Counted from the first letter of the stretch, positions 22,251 through 36,209 are shown. The stretch is 64,000 nucleotides of DNA from Chimonanthus salicifolius (GCA_013350335.1 CM023542.1:10885045-10949044), one strand, 5' to 3'. The notes: generated by a model not told the origin, from the sequence alone. Program-made: numbers and translations.

Positions 22251-23238
22251 AAGAAAGAACCGATCATCTGCTACGGATGACGAAAACCCAGCAATGTCAA
22301 GTCTGATTGTCCCTTACAAAATAAGGAAGGCAAGAACATCAGAAAGAGAGCAATGAAGACCACTTGGCACGATTCAAATGCTAGGGGAAGTGATGAAGAG
22401 CTAAATGAAAATGAAACGTTTTTTTTTGTCTCATCAAAAATAGTGATGAGGCAAATTCTTCTCTTGATTGTTTATTTGATGAATCTCCTAATATTGTTGA
22501 GTTGAATGAATTAATTGATGAACTATATGTTGAACTCAAAAACCAAGGGAAAAGAAATGTGTCTCTAAAAATGGAATTTTTCTCCATTTCAAATGTGTTT
22601 GAAAAGTTAAAGGGCCTAAATGAAAATTCGAAAATTGAAAATGAGGAACTTTCTTTGGAAGTCCAAGTCCATGTGAATCTTGAATTAGAAAATAAGGGAT
22701 TAAGAGAAAATTTTGAAAACTCCCTTCAATATCCCAAGTCCCATTGAATCTCAAAAATAAGAATAAAATCTTACAAGAAAACATTGACGACTGGACAAAG
22801 TCCCTTGCAAAATTCACTCATGGAAAGGAGAGCTTAGACATGTTGTTAGGCAACCAAAGGTGCGCTTTTAACAAATAAGGTTTATGATTAAATCCCGGGA
22901 CAAAGAAATCATTTTTTAAGAACGTCTTTGTAAAAGAAACATCATCTAGCACTCCACAACACATATACAATTCATGTGGAGATTTGGGTCACATTCCTAA
23001 TCCTTGCCCAAACATAAAGAAAAAACGTTCAATAAAATGGATTTGGGTTCCAAAAGGAACTATGTATTCAAAATCTAACCCACTTGGACCTAAAGGAGCA
23101 TGGGTACCAAAAGACATTACATGAACTTGATTTTATAGGTATGCATGAAGTTGACTCTTATCAAGGACAAGAGGTTCCTTGATAGTGGATTCTCAGGACA
23201 CATGACGGGAGACAAATCAAAATTCATCTTCTTATGAT
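22251..23238 (+). pseudogene. Copia gag (C-terminal half) and protease start
   Basis: A decayed SIRE-type gag. The open piece 22502-22747 (ELNELIDELYVELKNQGKRN...) is a Glu/Lys/Asn-rich coiled coil. Farther on, in pieces, come a broken zinc knuckle reading CGDLGHIPNPCPN (about 22985-23015), then WVPKGTMYSKSNPLGPKGAW and a stop near 23126, the usual SIRE gag end. About 50 bp later RFLDSGFSGHMTGDKSKFIF (about 23172-23231) is the Copia protease start with its D-S-G site. Everything after that is missing. Frames change several times, so it is a pseudogene and lacks the N-terminal UBN2 part. Confidence 0.8.
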
Positions 23239-23792
23239 GCAAACCCAGAGTTGGATCTGTGAAAATTTGCCAGTAGGCGTACAACTTTCAGAGTATGTCT
23301 CTAGCAGACCCATGCAGCTGATTACGAATCATAAAAGGATTCTGTCTAGGTAAGGAATTACTCAAACAATATCTGAACCGATTGCACAAGTTTCTCAGAA
23401 ATTTAGATTAGTGTATGGAATTCTATAGATTAGGCCTCTTCTAATTGAATGTGATTAAGAATTGCAGAAGCATAATTAAAAGAGTATGATGATGAATTCC
23501 AACATAGAATACCAAATCTATGAAAACGATAAAACTCATTGAATTAAGAAGACCTAGTACTTACTTGTAGAATAACACTCGTCCCAATCCAAGGACCTAA
23601 CAAGGGCTGAAGCCTGGTGTGGAAGCACCCACCAACTCCAATAGTCTTTTTCTCAAAATAATCTTATTCAATTGTGTCGAATTCTAATGGGGTATAAGCC
23701 TATTTATTAAAAAAAAAAAAAAGTGAACAAAGACCAAATTGACCTTGCGTCTCAAAGAAACTCCTAAAATAAGCAACCTACTTAAGATAGAA
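23239..23792. repeat. Unassigned repeat-like stretch
   Basis: AT-rich DNA between the Copia fragment and the LTR start at 23793. It contains GAATTGCAGAAGCATAATTA and a phrase around CACTCGTCCCAATCCAAGGA that recall Copia LTRs, and an A run (about 23708-23722). I cannot fix ends, target duplication or coding sequence. Confidence 0.4.
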
Positions 23793-26700
23793 TGTCATAC
23801 CCCGCCCCCACTAGGGCCAGGACGCGAGGTGGTTTTTTTCCCTAACACTAAGCATTCAACATTCAGTGGAAGACTAAACTTAACACGGGCTATACTATTT
23901 ATTTACTTGGAAGCTTAGATACAAACATTTGACAGACTCATATCCAACCACGACACGGCATGGTAAGTTCCTAGGAACTAGAGGGGTCACAGTGGTCCCA
24001 CTTAAAACCCAGAGTCCTTAGACAAAACTTTCCTAGACACCCTGGGCATAGAGGATTCTCCGCTGGTCAAATTATAGTCTGTAAACATCGATTTATGTTG
24101 TATGTAAAAGTCTTATATTTATACTCGCAAGCGCAAAAACCATAAAATAGTATAGCAATTGAGTGCGAGGTCGAACCCAAAGGAATTATGGAAAATGTAT
24201 CCTATAAAAATATTAACAAAATATAAACTAATCATAATATTTGGAATAAAATCGTTTAGCACATTTAACTGTGGAATTAATTAAGAAATCTAAAAATAAC
24301 TTAAATCTAACCTAGATCTAATTAGACATCTAATTTTAATTCCAACCTAGTTCTCTCATTTGAATCAGAGTTTGAAAAATAAAAAATAAAGAATCAATAA
24401 ATCAAATAATCAAACATATAGTACAATGGAATGGATCTCAGACTCAAATTGGCATTGTGTTTCCAAATTTTATTCATAAAACTAAAACCTAGACATGGAG
24501 CTCACGTAAACTAACCATGTTTGCACTCATGTTCTCATTCATAATTATCTCTAAGAGTTAAGTCCATGGAATTCATTAACATATACATCACAATCTAGAC
24601 CTTAGAGAGAACAAAATTTAAACTTTGTTTCCAACCCTAAAATATTTCATCACACTCTTAAAAACAAGAGCCTTAGAATCATTCTCTCTAAAATATTTTA
24701 TCACATCTAGCTTTATAACAACATATTAAATTCAACCATAAAATTAACTATGAAAATGAAAATAAACTCAAAGCAATCATAACACAACCATGAATTAATT
24801 GGAAAACCATAATCTAAGTATTTCATCATACTACAGTTTCAGAAATAAAACATGAAATTCGAATTTCATAACTTGGAATTGATTACAAGAATTAAAGGAA
24901 ATAAATGGAATAACATAAAATCAGACCTAAAAACCCTTTTACTGCACACGATTTTCCATTATTTTCTTTTCTTATTTTCTTCCTTCTTTTCTTCTTTTCC
25001 TTGGTTTCCACGCCTGGTCCTTTGATTTTGATAGTCCAATTCGAATTTTCCTTTGTGCCCATTGCATCTATATATAGGTTTTTGGGTTGGAATGGATGGC
25101 TTGGCTGTGTTAGGGTTTTGTGAATGGAGGGTTAGGATTTAAGCAACTAATTGGAGAGGCAAGGTGAGATAGGCAACTTGGAAGCGTTGGATGGCTAGGG
25201 CATCATAGGATGGAAACGTCGTGTGGATTGGGTATGGAGGTTGGCCATACGGATGTGGCACTTGGAAGGGTGGCCGTATGGAGAGTTTCTTTTTAGGGTT
25301 TTTGTGTTTGAAATGAGATGGTGTGTATGGCCGTATGGGGTATGGAGATTCGGGTTTGGAAATTGTGGCCTTATGAGATATGGGATTGAGAGGTGGAAAC
25401 CATATGAAGTGTGTTAGGAGAGGTTGTACGGATGTGGAGGCTTAGAGTGGAGGCGTGTGGGAGAGTTGTAGGGTTTACGGATGATAGGATTTATGCTGTG
25501 TGGGACTTTGGACTGAGGCAACGACCCATGGGTGTCTGGAATGGAGTGCATGCGCATGATGTTCAGGGTTTCATGAGTTGGGCTTGGTGCCAATGGAGTG
25601 GGCTATTAGGATTTCGAGTTTGGGGCTCATGGAAGTGGTGCATGGATTAGGGTTTTTGAGCAATTGGGCCACCAGTGAATCTCATGTGCATGGGCCTCTA
25701 GTGAGTTGGACTTTGGTTCTGGAGCTTAGGCCTATGGATTTTTTAAACTCTGGCCCTAGTACTGTGGCCTTGTTGGATTCTGGTGCATGAACTGAGGCCT
25801 AGCCCACTATGAAATGAGTATGAAGCACTGGCCTGGCTTAATGGATTTAAACTCTAGCTCATGGATTTCAAGCTGCAGGCTTCCAGTCTTCAGTGGGTTC
25901 TCTCTTTAGGCTTTCTCTCTAGAACTTAAAATAATTAATTCACCACTTAAATCTAAAATATATTGAAATAATCTAAACTCTCATAATTGGATTCAAATTA
26001 ATTTATTTACAATTAAATTTCCTAAAAGTAGCAAAAATAATTATTTAAAAATTTTGGGTCTTCCAATTTCAGCACAGAACTTTGCAATTTTTCCCAGCTT
26101 TTTTGCTGATTTTCTGCATTTTCCAATTTTACCTAGAAAGATTGAAAATAACATTAAATACACGTAAAATATATACAAACAGGGGCTAACTGATCCAGAA
26201 ATCAGGGGTAAAATAGTCATTTTTTCGTGCTCAACAATTTCCAATTTACCTAAAAGCCCAACACAAAATGTCACACATGCTCTTCACATGTGGACACAAA
26301 CATGTTTCATATTTCTCATTGAGAATCTAGAAACACATCATAACATAACGTACATCAGAATTGCACATCAGAACTATAGTGGTTCTATTACATGTCTACT
26401 TGTGCCTTAACAGTACACAAAGAGTTTACATAACAAAAGTTTGTAAAAACAATACACAAATAAAATCTACACTTCCCAATAACAGGGAAATATATAGAGG
26501 CTCCATCCCTACTGCAGTTTGGGTTCATCCGTCCCCTCATCAGCCAAGTTTCCTACAACATAAGGGATATGAGCTAAACAGTCCACTGAAGAGAAGACAA
26601 CATATAATAAAGCATATAATCATGCAACATGTTATCATACAACAATTTATACACTCAAACTGCATTTTTATTTTCTCAAAACACAATACCCCCCTCTCAA

Positions 26701-27208
26701 TCGACATCTACGGTTTACACACAGACCACGAATACGTTACACACTAGTGACCTTGTTACCGGTACAAGTGTTTTACCCAGTACGTATATACGCTTTACAA
26801 TCGCAGCTATTCACAACCCAATGTTTCAACTAGTGTGTAAGGGTAATTTCTCTTCATATGCACATTACACCAACCAAATGCACATCAATGAATGGATTAA
26901 ATCCCCTTTTAACCCATTAATACATCTCACATGATCATGATAAACTCTCACTCCACTAGCATTGATTCCTATGCCCACCCACATAGAATCATACACAATA
27001 CACAACAAATCAGCAATTATATCAAACAATTCTTGGATGAAAATAAACTTATGACACTTAGTTCAAATTCCCACACATCGGGGTAAATAAATTGCAATAT
27101 ATAATGACTGTAATTTAGAAATACATAAGAGTAAAGAGAAGGCAACAATAACCTATTTTATCATAAATGAAGGTCAGATACGTCTACTCTTTAATTACCA
27201 TGCCGAGC
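23793..27208 (-). repeat. LTR fragment of the TGTCAT..CCCC family, split by a solo LTR
   Basis: Starts TGTCATACCCCGCCC at 23793, as the complete solo LTR at 42639 starts TGTCATGCCCC. After the nested LTR it resumes at 26237; AAAATGTCACACATG (26270) has its counterpart at 42950, and the parts at 26350-26940 and 27170 have counterparts at 43010-43560 and 43795. It is cut at 27209 by N1. In minus orientation GAGCTTG-type R-region text near 26570 fits a gypsy LTR. The ORFs in it are chance frames. Confidence 0.7.
24096..26236 (-). mobile_element. Solo LTR (2.1 kb), N1-related family
   Basis: Plus strand from TGTTGTATGTAAAAG to GTGCTCAACA, with ATTTA (24091-24095) and ATTTC (26237-26241) flanking: a 4-of-5 target duplication. 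ACTCGCAAGCG and GTGAGGTCGA-like text near the left end, and TTGAGCACGAAAAA (complement) at the right end, tie it to the N1 LTRs. No internal sequence, hence solo. The small ORFs around 25200-25790 sit in its GT-rich middle and have no domain. Confidence 0.8.
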
Positions 27209-30200
27209 TGTTGTGCAAATTTTAAATACTCGCAAGCGTACGAATCATTTTATAGTATAAAATATGAGTGTGAGGTCGATCCCACAAGGAACATTCAAAA
27301 TATATGGAAAAACAAATATATGAAATTGAAATTGTATGGTTTAAGAAAAAAAAATCTTAGAAATAATCTAAACATGGAAATCAAAAATCTAATTTTAGAA
27401 ATTTAACATTAGTTTAGAAACTTTCTAAATTTTATAAAACATTTCTAAGAATGGAATCATCATCTAAAATTAAAATTTAACCATTATGAAATTTTATCCT
27501 TCACGAAAAACACCTCAACTAGAAGTTATAAACATGTCCCTCTCAATTAAAAGCAACAAAATTAATATTTAAACAAATTAATTCTAACCTAGTTCCAAAG
27601 AATTTGAATAAATTGAATAAGTGAAATAAAAATAAAAGAATTAAAATATGGAAAAAAAAAATAACATACATATTTACAGTGGATCAGAACCATTAATTGC
27701 AATTGAACATCATACCCAATAAATAAAATAAAAATGAGATTTAAACCATGGAGTTCACGTAAAAGTCCAAACACTAATTCATGTTTTTCATCAAAATTTA
27801 ATTCCATACTCTATAAATTAATTAAATGAACCTTAAATCTTAGATTCAAACAATTAAATTCTGGATCTAAAATATTTCAGATGCTCAAAAGAACCTTATA
27901 TCTGAGTTTAAAGCGTTCAAAAGACTTCAAATAATTCAGATGTCCAAAATAATTAATTAAAGAACATAAAATTAAATATGAATCAAACAATCATAAATAA
28001 CGTTCGAATTTTGGACTTTCCTCTGATCTAAAGTAAATCTCAAATTTTAAATAAAAATTACAAATCTCTTGGACATTATATTAAAGACAAAGAAATAAAA
28101 ATAAAATTTACAAATAAATCTCTTACTAGTAAATTCGATTATGCTCTTTCTCCTTTCTTCTTTGTGTTCCATTTCCAGATGTTCTTCTTGCTCCAGGTCT
28201 GTTCGATTTTTCCAATGCATGGACCCCTTTATTTATAGTATTTTCAATGGTGAAAATTAAATCTGGGAAACAAATAATGCTCCACACCAATTTTGGAGGA
28301 TAATCTCCACTAAATTCAAATTTTATCTCCTTGTTGATCTCCTGCTGACTCCAGTTTCTTTTCTGATCACAGATCCAAATTTTTCCATTTCTTCCTCCAC
28401 AAGGTTTCACACGAATTTGACAAGTGTCCACTAGGCTTGGGCGAATTTTGACATGTGTCCTCTTTGAATTAATTTCTCCCCAAGTTTCTATGATTTTCCA
28501 ATCTTCCAAGATCTACAAAATTCAAATTTTATGTAGATCCTATATTCCATTCGAATTTTTTCTCTTATCATGTCTAAATTCATTGCAATATTTTCTCTCC
28601 AATAATCACTATCTCCACATCAGCATGACTTGCACAACACTCCATAATCAATGCAAATTTCACTGGGCGCCACTTTGAATTTGAATTTGTTGGCTTTATT
28701 CTTGGGCCTCTGACTTGGATCACAGACTTGAACTTGGATTCGACTTTGATTGGGCTTTGGACTTCAGACTTGGATCAATGGGCCCATATATGTAAAATAT
28801 GTAATTTTTATCAACATTCAATTTAGAATCTGAAAGTTCCCATATGTACTAGAATGCGGTGCTAAATTGACCCTAAATGGAGGAGGTGAATAGAGTAAAT
28901 TACCAATTTTTATGGTCCTCACAAATTTCTTAATTAATTAAGATGATATGCAGCGAATTAATAAATTAATCAATAGATTGTGTCATGTGATAAGAGAGTG
29001 TACCATAAAAGAACAATCACACAAAAGGCTCTAACACCATAAGACCGACATATAGTGTTTCGGTTAAAAAACCTAAGTCCATTGTTGAGACTCACCCAAC
29101 CTGAGGCTATCGCCAACTCACTAAGTGGGGAATTACACCCACACTAATAGATTAGGACTTCCACCTAACCAATTGGTTAGGAATTTCACCCAACTCCTAT
29201 CCCTCTATTTTTTATAGTGGTTCAAGAGAAAAACCAATCTCTTTAATCCATTGTACAACAATAAGTTTTTTAAAGTAAAAATCTAAACTAAGATACACTT
29301 GCCTTTGATAGCTCAACCATGTAGATGTATGCTTCTTGAAGATGTCCTTCCCAATGTGATGTCGACGATGTCGAAGATATGCCTTGTGTATGCTCAATCA
29401 CAATCTATGGGTAAGGTCTCTAGGATTTAAGATTTGCCAATAATTATCCTAGAACAATTTTGTCTCTCTCTCTCTCTTAATCTCAATCAAAATGATTGGA
29501 TTGAAAATGATTCTCCTAAGTAAGGTGCATAGAGAGGAGTAGGATCTCTGGGAATGCCTTATGAATTTACGTAAGTTTAAGCTCTAAGGTCTCCCACCAA
29601 AACTCAAATCAATTTGGAGTATTTATAGGCAAACCAAAAAATCTGAACTTTACAACGGGCGATTTATTGTGCAACCATGACTGATCGTGCATTCAAATAT
29701 AACCGTTGTAATGTGACCGTTGAGCATTAAATGTTTTCCAACGTATAGAAAACGGTCACGGATGATTGATCGTGAGAATTCATGGGCGATTGATTGTGGG
29801 GTGGAGATCGTACCGACCAGAGGCTATCCTGTTTTGACAGTGCTTTGTCAACACAAGCCTTATCCAGACCCAGGGAGATTGGTTGTGCGCCCGATGTGTC
29901 ATCCCTGTCCACACGATTCATCGTGCAAACAATTGATCGTATATGATCAAGATTTCAGCCCATGTTTTAAGACCAATCTTGTTCTGTCTCAGTGACAGAT
30001 CGCACACACGATTGTATTGTCAATGTACCAGATGATCGATCGCAGCCACGAATGTATCGTCCAGAGACCACTGGAGTTTGACAGTCCATTCCAACTAGAA
30101 CCTTTGCTCACTAGGACAATTGGCCGTACGACCACTATATATCATCCTTGCCCAATGGCAATGGATCGCTAGACACGATGTGTCGGCGTGACAGTAAAAT

Positions 30201-30789
30201 TGTTTTTACATTTTTATTCCATCTGGTCTTGTTGGCTATCAATAACCACTAGACTTGATTTATAATTTACCAAGATGTTGTCTAATTCTAGTCCAGGTCA
30301 TCCTAGGGTGTTGGGTTCCACCTAAAGTCATCTATGGCCAATTACCTTTGTGTGATTGCCATACACATGGTGATGTTGAATCTTGCACTTAATCCTTCCA
30401 ATCTTGCTGCTCTTGATTCAATCTTCATCACTCCTTGAGTCTTGCTTCATTGATTCAATCTTCTGAGGCAAGGCTTCACCTAAATCATGAAATTGACAAA
30501 TAGGTGACTCGGCAAGCCAGGGCACTAACATAATCTAAAAATGTATTATCTAAATTCAAATTCACATAGATGATTTGAATTTGATAATTTCAACACTTTC
30601 CAAATTTAGGTGACAAATTACAAACTTTCCATAAATATCAAATATGGCCCAATTTTAGCTACATTTGTTGTATTTCCCTATTTTTCCAACAAAAATAAAA
30701 AACAACACTAAACGTATCTAATATACAGAAAATAGAGGCTATCTAATCCAAAATTAAAGGGTAAAATATTGATTTTTCAGTGCTCAACA
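27209..30789 (-). repeat. N1 3' LTR, containing a Copia solo LTR
   Basis: Plus-strand text from TGTTGTGCAAATTTTAAATA to GTGCTCAACA. Outside the nested 28831-30535 it is about 1.9 kb and aligns by eye along its whole length with 38489-40233, with sparse differences and short indels. ORF 28126-28509 (minus) is open but has no recognisable domain and falls in ordinary LTR sequence. Confidence 0.82.
28831..30530 (-). mobile_element. Copia solo LTR, SIRE type (1.7 kb)
   Basis: In minus orientation it starts TGTTAGTGCCCTGGC at 30530 and ends GGGAACTTTCA at 28831. The flanks are GAATC (28826-28830) and TAATC (30531-30535), a 4-of-5 duplication. The other N1 LTR at about 40100 shows the uninterrupted site (TTTACAATCTAAAAATG), confirming the insertion point. 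It holds the dyad cluster 29640-30200. Confidence 0.9.
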
Positions 30790-31625
30790 AATACCCCCAA
30801 AAGTTAGATTTTACTAGTCCTCGAGCAAAACAAAACTAAAAGCTAAAATCCTAAAGTAATCATAATCTGGACCATTTTCACTGGTACTCTCGATTGCATT
30901 TAGCATATGCTATAAGCCTTTGAACCCCTAATTCACCACTAGTGGAAGAGTTATAGTCTCGTGAGAGCTTCTAGAGATGATACCCACAAACATCAAATTT
31001 TTCTATAAAAACATGTAGACAAAAATCTAGACATCATACGACTCTAAAATCATTTTACAAGGCTTATACCCGGAGTGTAGTGTATGATTAGCCAATATTA
31101 AAGTAACCTTCTTTTCCAAATACGCACAAATTTTGTAACCACCAACAGAAAATGCACTTTGACTTCAAACCCCACCTGACATATCTCTCAAAAATAGTAA
31201 CGCTCAGAGGTTTTGGTTTTTATTTTCTCTCAAAGTATATGTGAGTGGAGTTTATGTATTCAAATAAAAAATCTCAGATATGTATTTAGAAAAGACGGTA
31301 CAAAACAAAGAAAATAAAAGATCTCATGAATGGATGCCACTTCCTGAGAACGTTGAGTCAAACACCATCATTTTTCCTCCTTCATTCTCTACATGAAATA
31401 CCCTATTTAGACATAAGATCAAACGTGGCTTAGGAAACGGGTCAAGTCAAAGAAAGATAAAAGACTCTAAAATAATACTTTGGCAAGAAACAGTTAGAGG
31501 TCTTCATAATGTGATCGGGATATTTTTCCTCTATTTTCTTTTAGAACATTTTCAAAGTATTATTTTTTCTTTTTCTATTTTTTTCACATCCTTCTTTGAT
31601 ATCTGGATGTTCCTTTTTTTATTTT

Positions 31626-31627
<2 letters not shown>

Positions 31628-31691
<64 letters not shown>

Positions 31692-31708
31692 CATACATAT
31701 ACATATAT

Positions 31709-31757
<49 letters not shown>

Positions 31758-31767
31758 CATACACACA

Positions 31768-31801
<34 letters not shown>

Positions 31802-31856
31802 CATACATACATATATATACATATATACACATATATATACATATATACACATATAT
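31628..31856. repeat. TA and TACA microsatellite
   Basis: About 30 TA units (31628-31687), then TACA, TATACA and CATATATA units to about 31856, inside the N1 internal region. The Tyr/Ile/Thr-only ORFs on both strands here are translations of this repeat, not genes. Confidence 0.95.
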
Positions 31857-32323
31857 CTTCTTTCTCCATAATTCTTCTTTTTTTTCGAGTGCCATATACC
31901 TTTTTAGGGTACCATCCATCCCAATTTTTATCTCCAACCTTTCTAAGCTCTAAAATAGGTCATAGATATTTCAGTTTTGGCTCAAACTCAATAACCAGAG
32001 TTGGATATGGTAAACATGGCTAATCAGTAAAATAGGTTCTATCAGACTCAACTGGGAACTAACATGATAAAATGACCAAAATAGGTAGGCTTGAAGGCTC
32101 AAAAGGTCCAAAAATGACCTATATCTTATCCTAATTTTCATAGGATGATTTTTGTGTTTCAAATAAATTCAGAAAAATTTCATGTGTACTAACCCAATTT
32201 TAATGTCGTTCTCAGTAATATGACCAAAACAAATGATAATGAGATCAAGCAACGACTCGATGCTCTTAACAAAGAAACATGAATTGACTTATGACCCTCA
32301 AAAGGAAATAATGGCTCTAAAGC

Positions 32324-35300
32324 TGTAATACCCTAGAATTTTAAAATCATAAATCAATGTGGTTTTCCCTTAATGATGAGGAATGAATAGGACTGATACT
32401 ATGTATTAAGTCAAAAGAGGGATGAAATAAGAAACTAAGATGTGAAATTAGAGGGATGATGAAGAAATTAAGTGAGATTTAAGAGGGGCCAAATTAAATG
32501 GGAATTTAATTAAATAATTTTGAAAGTGGAGTGGAATATAATTAATGTAAATTAATTGACGACAAGGCGAGCGTGCCACATAAGTGATGACGTGGTAGGA
32601 TAAGATGAGGTGGCATGCCACATTGCAAGATGTGACCTCTAACCACCCTACATTTGCATTAAATGCAAGAGCCACTTCACCTCCACTTTTCGCCAATCCA
32701 AGTCCTCCACTTCACCCTTGCTTGTTGACTACACAAGCCAAAAACAAAAAAGGGAAAAAGCTAATGCTTTTCCTCTCTCTTTCCACTCCCTCATCTCTCA
32801 TATGGTGGTCTCTCTTTCTCTCTCTCTCACTCCCTCTTTCCAATCGATGGTGCCCTTGTTTTCCCTCCTCTTCCATCGGTTCCCTTCCTTCTTCTCTCTC
32901 CTCTCCTTCATCTCCACCATTGGTACCCCAAGGAGCAAAGCAAAATAGAGGAGAAAAACCGAAGTAAGAGGAAGGAAGGAAGGATAAAAAAAATCAAGGA
33001 AAACAAGAGAAAGAAACGAAAAAGAAAAAAAAATATCCGAAGCAATGAGAAGAAGAGAAAATGAAGAAAACCAGAGAAGGAAGAAAAAGAAAGAAGAAAA
33101 CAAATAAAGAGAAAGAAAATCTCAAATCCAACCCGAGCCTCTTTTCAATTCATCAACGAAATCGCAAATCCTTTGAAGTATGTTGATTTTATTGTTATTT
33201 TTAGTATAAGAACTCAATTTGAGGGTGTAGAAGTAGTGTAGAATGGATTAGGGTTGAAAATTTAAAAAAAGGAGGGAAAACATGAAAACCTGGAAAAATT
33301 GCATCTGTCCTGACTCTCGAAGCATCGCCAACAGGCGATGGATTGTGGGTCATCATGACAACAGATCGCCAACAAGTGATGCATTGTCCTGGAAACTATT
33401 GGAAACACTGAACAGCCCAGAGCAATGCATTGTGTACTCACGTTGGGTCGTGAGGATCCAGGAGATACATCGCCTGCATGATGGTATCAGCCTGCGAGTA
33501 ACTTAAAAATACAGAATTTTCCACCCAGAGAAATAGTATTCCCAGGGTGACGAATCGTCCTCACGATGGGTAGTGACACTTCAGGCGATGCGTCGCTAAG
33601 TGGCGAAAGGATTGACCTGAGAGTGGAAGAAAAAAACATAGCCGAATGGATACCCTGTCCTGCGATGGATCGTGGTGACGATGCATCGCGAGGATTCTCG
33701 ACGAGGCATTGCCAGGTGGCGATGGGTCATCCCTGTTCAATCTTAGAATTTTCCATTTAAGTCCGAATGTTCTGGAACCCAATCCACTTGTTCAAATGTG
33801 ATTCCTAAATACTAGTCAAGGTCTTTATAAGTTAAATTAGTAGGGCAAGTAATCAAATTGAGGATAATGATATCGTTTTTGTGTTGGACATGTATGTATG
33901 AACAACGAATGAAGGGTCAAAGAGTGAACCCGGGATTGACCGAGTCAGTTCGTGGATCGCTAGTACTTGTTGATCGGCTAAGATCAGGTAGGTTTCCTAC
34001 TTTGTTGAAGCACTTAGGTGCAATCCTATGATATTATGAATTTTCGTTATGACCAATAAGATGAATTATATGAATGTGATAGTTTTCATATTAGTATGAA
34101 TACAAATTGAAGAATGGAAATTTCATGATTTAAACTATGATGTATAGAAGTATTTTGTATATGTGAACAATATGATTGAAGATGGAGTTTTGTGAAAAAA
34201 GGTCACTAAGGTAGACTTCGTGACTATGATATTTTCAATATATGCTATATAGAATATGAATGAAATTTTTATGTGAAAATGAGTATATAAAAATGTATCA
34301 TGAGACATTAGGAGAATAAAGGTTATGCAAAGAATGTAAGGAGACTATACGAACTATATGATGTTATGAAGATTTCTAGAAATGTAAATTATGTAGAACG
34401 AGAATAGAAATTCTATGTTGGAAAAGAAATTAAAGTATTTAGAGATTTAGGCAGTATAGAGTATGGAAAGATGATAAGGTTGGTAACTTGAGAACAACCA
34501 TATGTATTATAAGTAAGAATCTTGGAGGCAACACTCCACCGGTACGCCAGTTAAACTGTTGGTAATAAGGTTGGTAACTTGAGAACAACCATATGTATTA
34601 TAAATAAGAATCTTGGAGGCGACACTCCACCGGTATGCTGGTTAAACTGTCGGTGATAAGGTTGGTAACTTGAGAACAACCATATGTATCTAAAGTAAGA
34701 TTCTTGGAGGTAACACTCCTACCGGTACGACGGTTAAATTGCTGGGTATATGAGAGGAAATGGAAAATAAGAACGGATAGTCTTTGAATGCGTAATCCCT
34801 AAAATGAGATAGGTATGGTTTGAGTAGGAGACGGATAATGATGGAATGAATGCGAGTTGAATGTAAGACTTATGACAAAGGTGACATTTATTAATTATGT
34901 AAAACGAGAAATGTAATGAAGAAGGTTGTGTGTAGAATACATGTGATGGGCATAGAAATAACCCAGAATGAAATGGAAAGTTTCTTAATATGAGATGGAA
35001 TTGAAGAGATGAAAGTTCTAGGTGGAGATAGAAAGGATTTGAGAATGAGTATGAAGCATTTATAATATTTTGCGAATATGAAACCTTCGATATGAAGGAG
35101 ATCATGGATTGTTGGTGTACTTTGTAATAGGACACAAGTTGAGAGAGTAAAAGGTAAGAATGGTAAGGTGGATATGAGTTAATAATGGTATACTGAATAC
35201 TACAAATGTATAAGTCTTTCCTAAAATGAAGAGAGTCGAAGAAAAGTATTAAGTACCCCTTTTATAATGTCTTCTTGGAGATTGCTTTTAAGAAAGGTAT

Positions 35301-36209
35301 GAAATATGATATGTTTTATGGTGAAATGATTATGAGTTTTTTTCTACGAATGAAATACAAACCATTTATGTACAATGGCATTTGTAATTTGATATGAAAC
35401 ATTTGTGATGATATAAATGAGAATTTGATATATGTATTATGTTTCGAAGTATAAGTTTTCTATAATGATATTTAAGAAATAGACTTAAGTATAACTCGAC
35501 TGTGGGATTTACGCAGTGATTTTGAGAATGGTTATAGAGAAATGTACTATAATAAGATATGATTGAGATTTGGAAAAGTAGGGTGTTTATAACTTGTGAT
35601 TTCCTTTTTAGGTATGTAAAAAGTAAATACATGTATTTTATTATAATGTTACCTAGTGCATATCTATGATTGGAATTCCTACTGGGCGCGTTGACATACC
35701 CCTCCCCCCACCCACCCACCCACCCAGATGTGTATGCAGGTTTAAAAGATACAGATGAGGTTGGCCCATGTGGTAGCTGAATATGACCGAGGTGGACGTA
35801 GAATGAAAGCTTGGATAATGGAAGATGGATCAGATAGATTAATTTATTTATGTATTTGGAAAGAATGATGACTTTTGTAATCCTTGTAAAGATAATAAAT
35901 TTGGGGAATGTACTAATTTAGACATTGATATTTGTAAATAAGTTTTGTATTTGACTCTTATGTAGTTGGGAATTTCATTATCTTGCTATGAGTTGTAGTT
36001 TGTTATTCATGCCATGTCAAAGCTTTAAAAATTCCACTAGGTTATCATGTTAGTGTGTGCAAAATTATGATGCACACACTAGTTGGGCCAGTCAAGGGTC
36101 GGGTCTTCGGACTCGGACATGGCTCGCGTCGTGACACTCTCCTCCCTTTCCACCCAAATATTCACATAATACCACTCTGATGATGGTGGTTAGAGGGAGG
36201 GGCATTAAA
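32324..36209 (+). mobile_element. Gypsy solo LTR (3.9 kb), target duplication AAAGC
   Basis: Starts TGTAATACCCTAGAATTTTA and ends AGGGAGGGGCATTAAA (expected ACA, so one change). AAAGC flanks both sides (32319-32323 and 36210-36214). In plus orientation CTACTGGGCGCGTTGAC (about 35680) and ATGCAGGTTTAAAAG are the R-region phrase also seen in the foldback arm (8560-8615). It has the CGATNNATCG-type cluster (33300-33740), a 91-bp triplicate and a C-rich CCCACC run (35701-35727). The ORFs at 32605-33103 come from TC-rich and AG-rich leader-like sequence and are chance frames. Confidence 0.9.
34473..34746. repeat. 91-bp tandem repeat, three copies
   Basis: Units start near 34473, 34564 and 34655 with GATAAGGTTGGTAACTTGAG and carry ACACTCCACCGGTA and GTTAAACTG. 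The third is slightly diverged. Confidence 0.95.

Noticed and set aside
23708..23722. A run as the tail of a SINE or LINE
   Set aside because: No tRNA-like A and B boxes, no RT sequence upstream and no flanking duplication seen.
25223..25790. Three plus-strand ORFs rich in Trp, Gly and Val
   Set aside because: GT-rich middle of a solo LTR, overlapping frames, no domain; related LTRs do not keep them open.
31511..32023. Overlapping ORFs of 77 to 170 residues on both strands
   Set aside because: They are translations of the TA/TACA microsatellite (Tyr-Ile, Met-Tyr, Cys-Ile runs).
32605..33103. ORFs of 76 to 120 residues (plus) and 101 (minus), Ser/Leu/Phe-rich
   Set aside because: TC-rich and AG-rich leader of the 32324-36209 solo LTR; low complexity on both strands.
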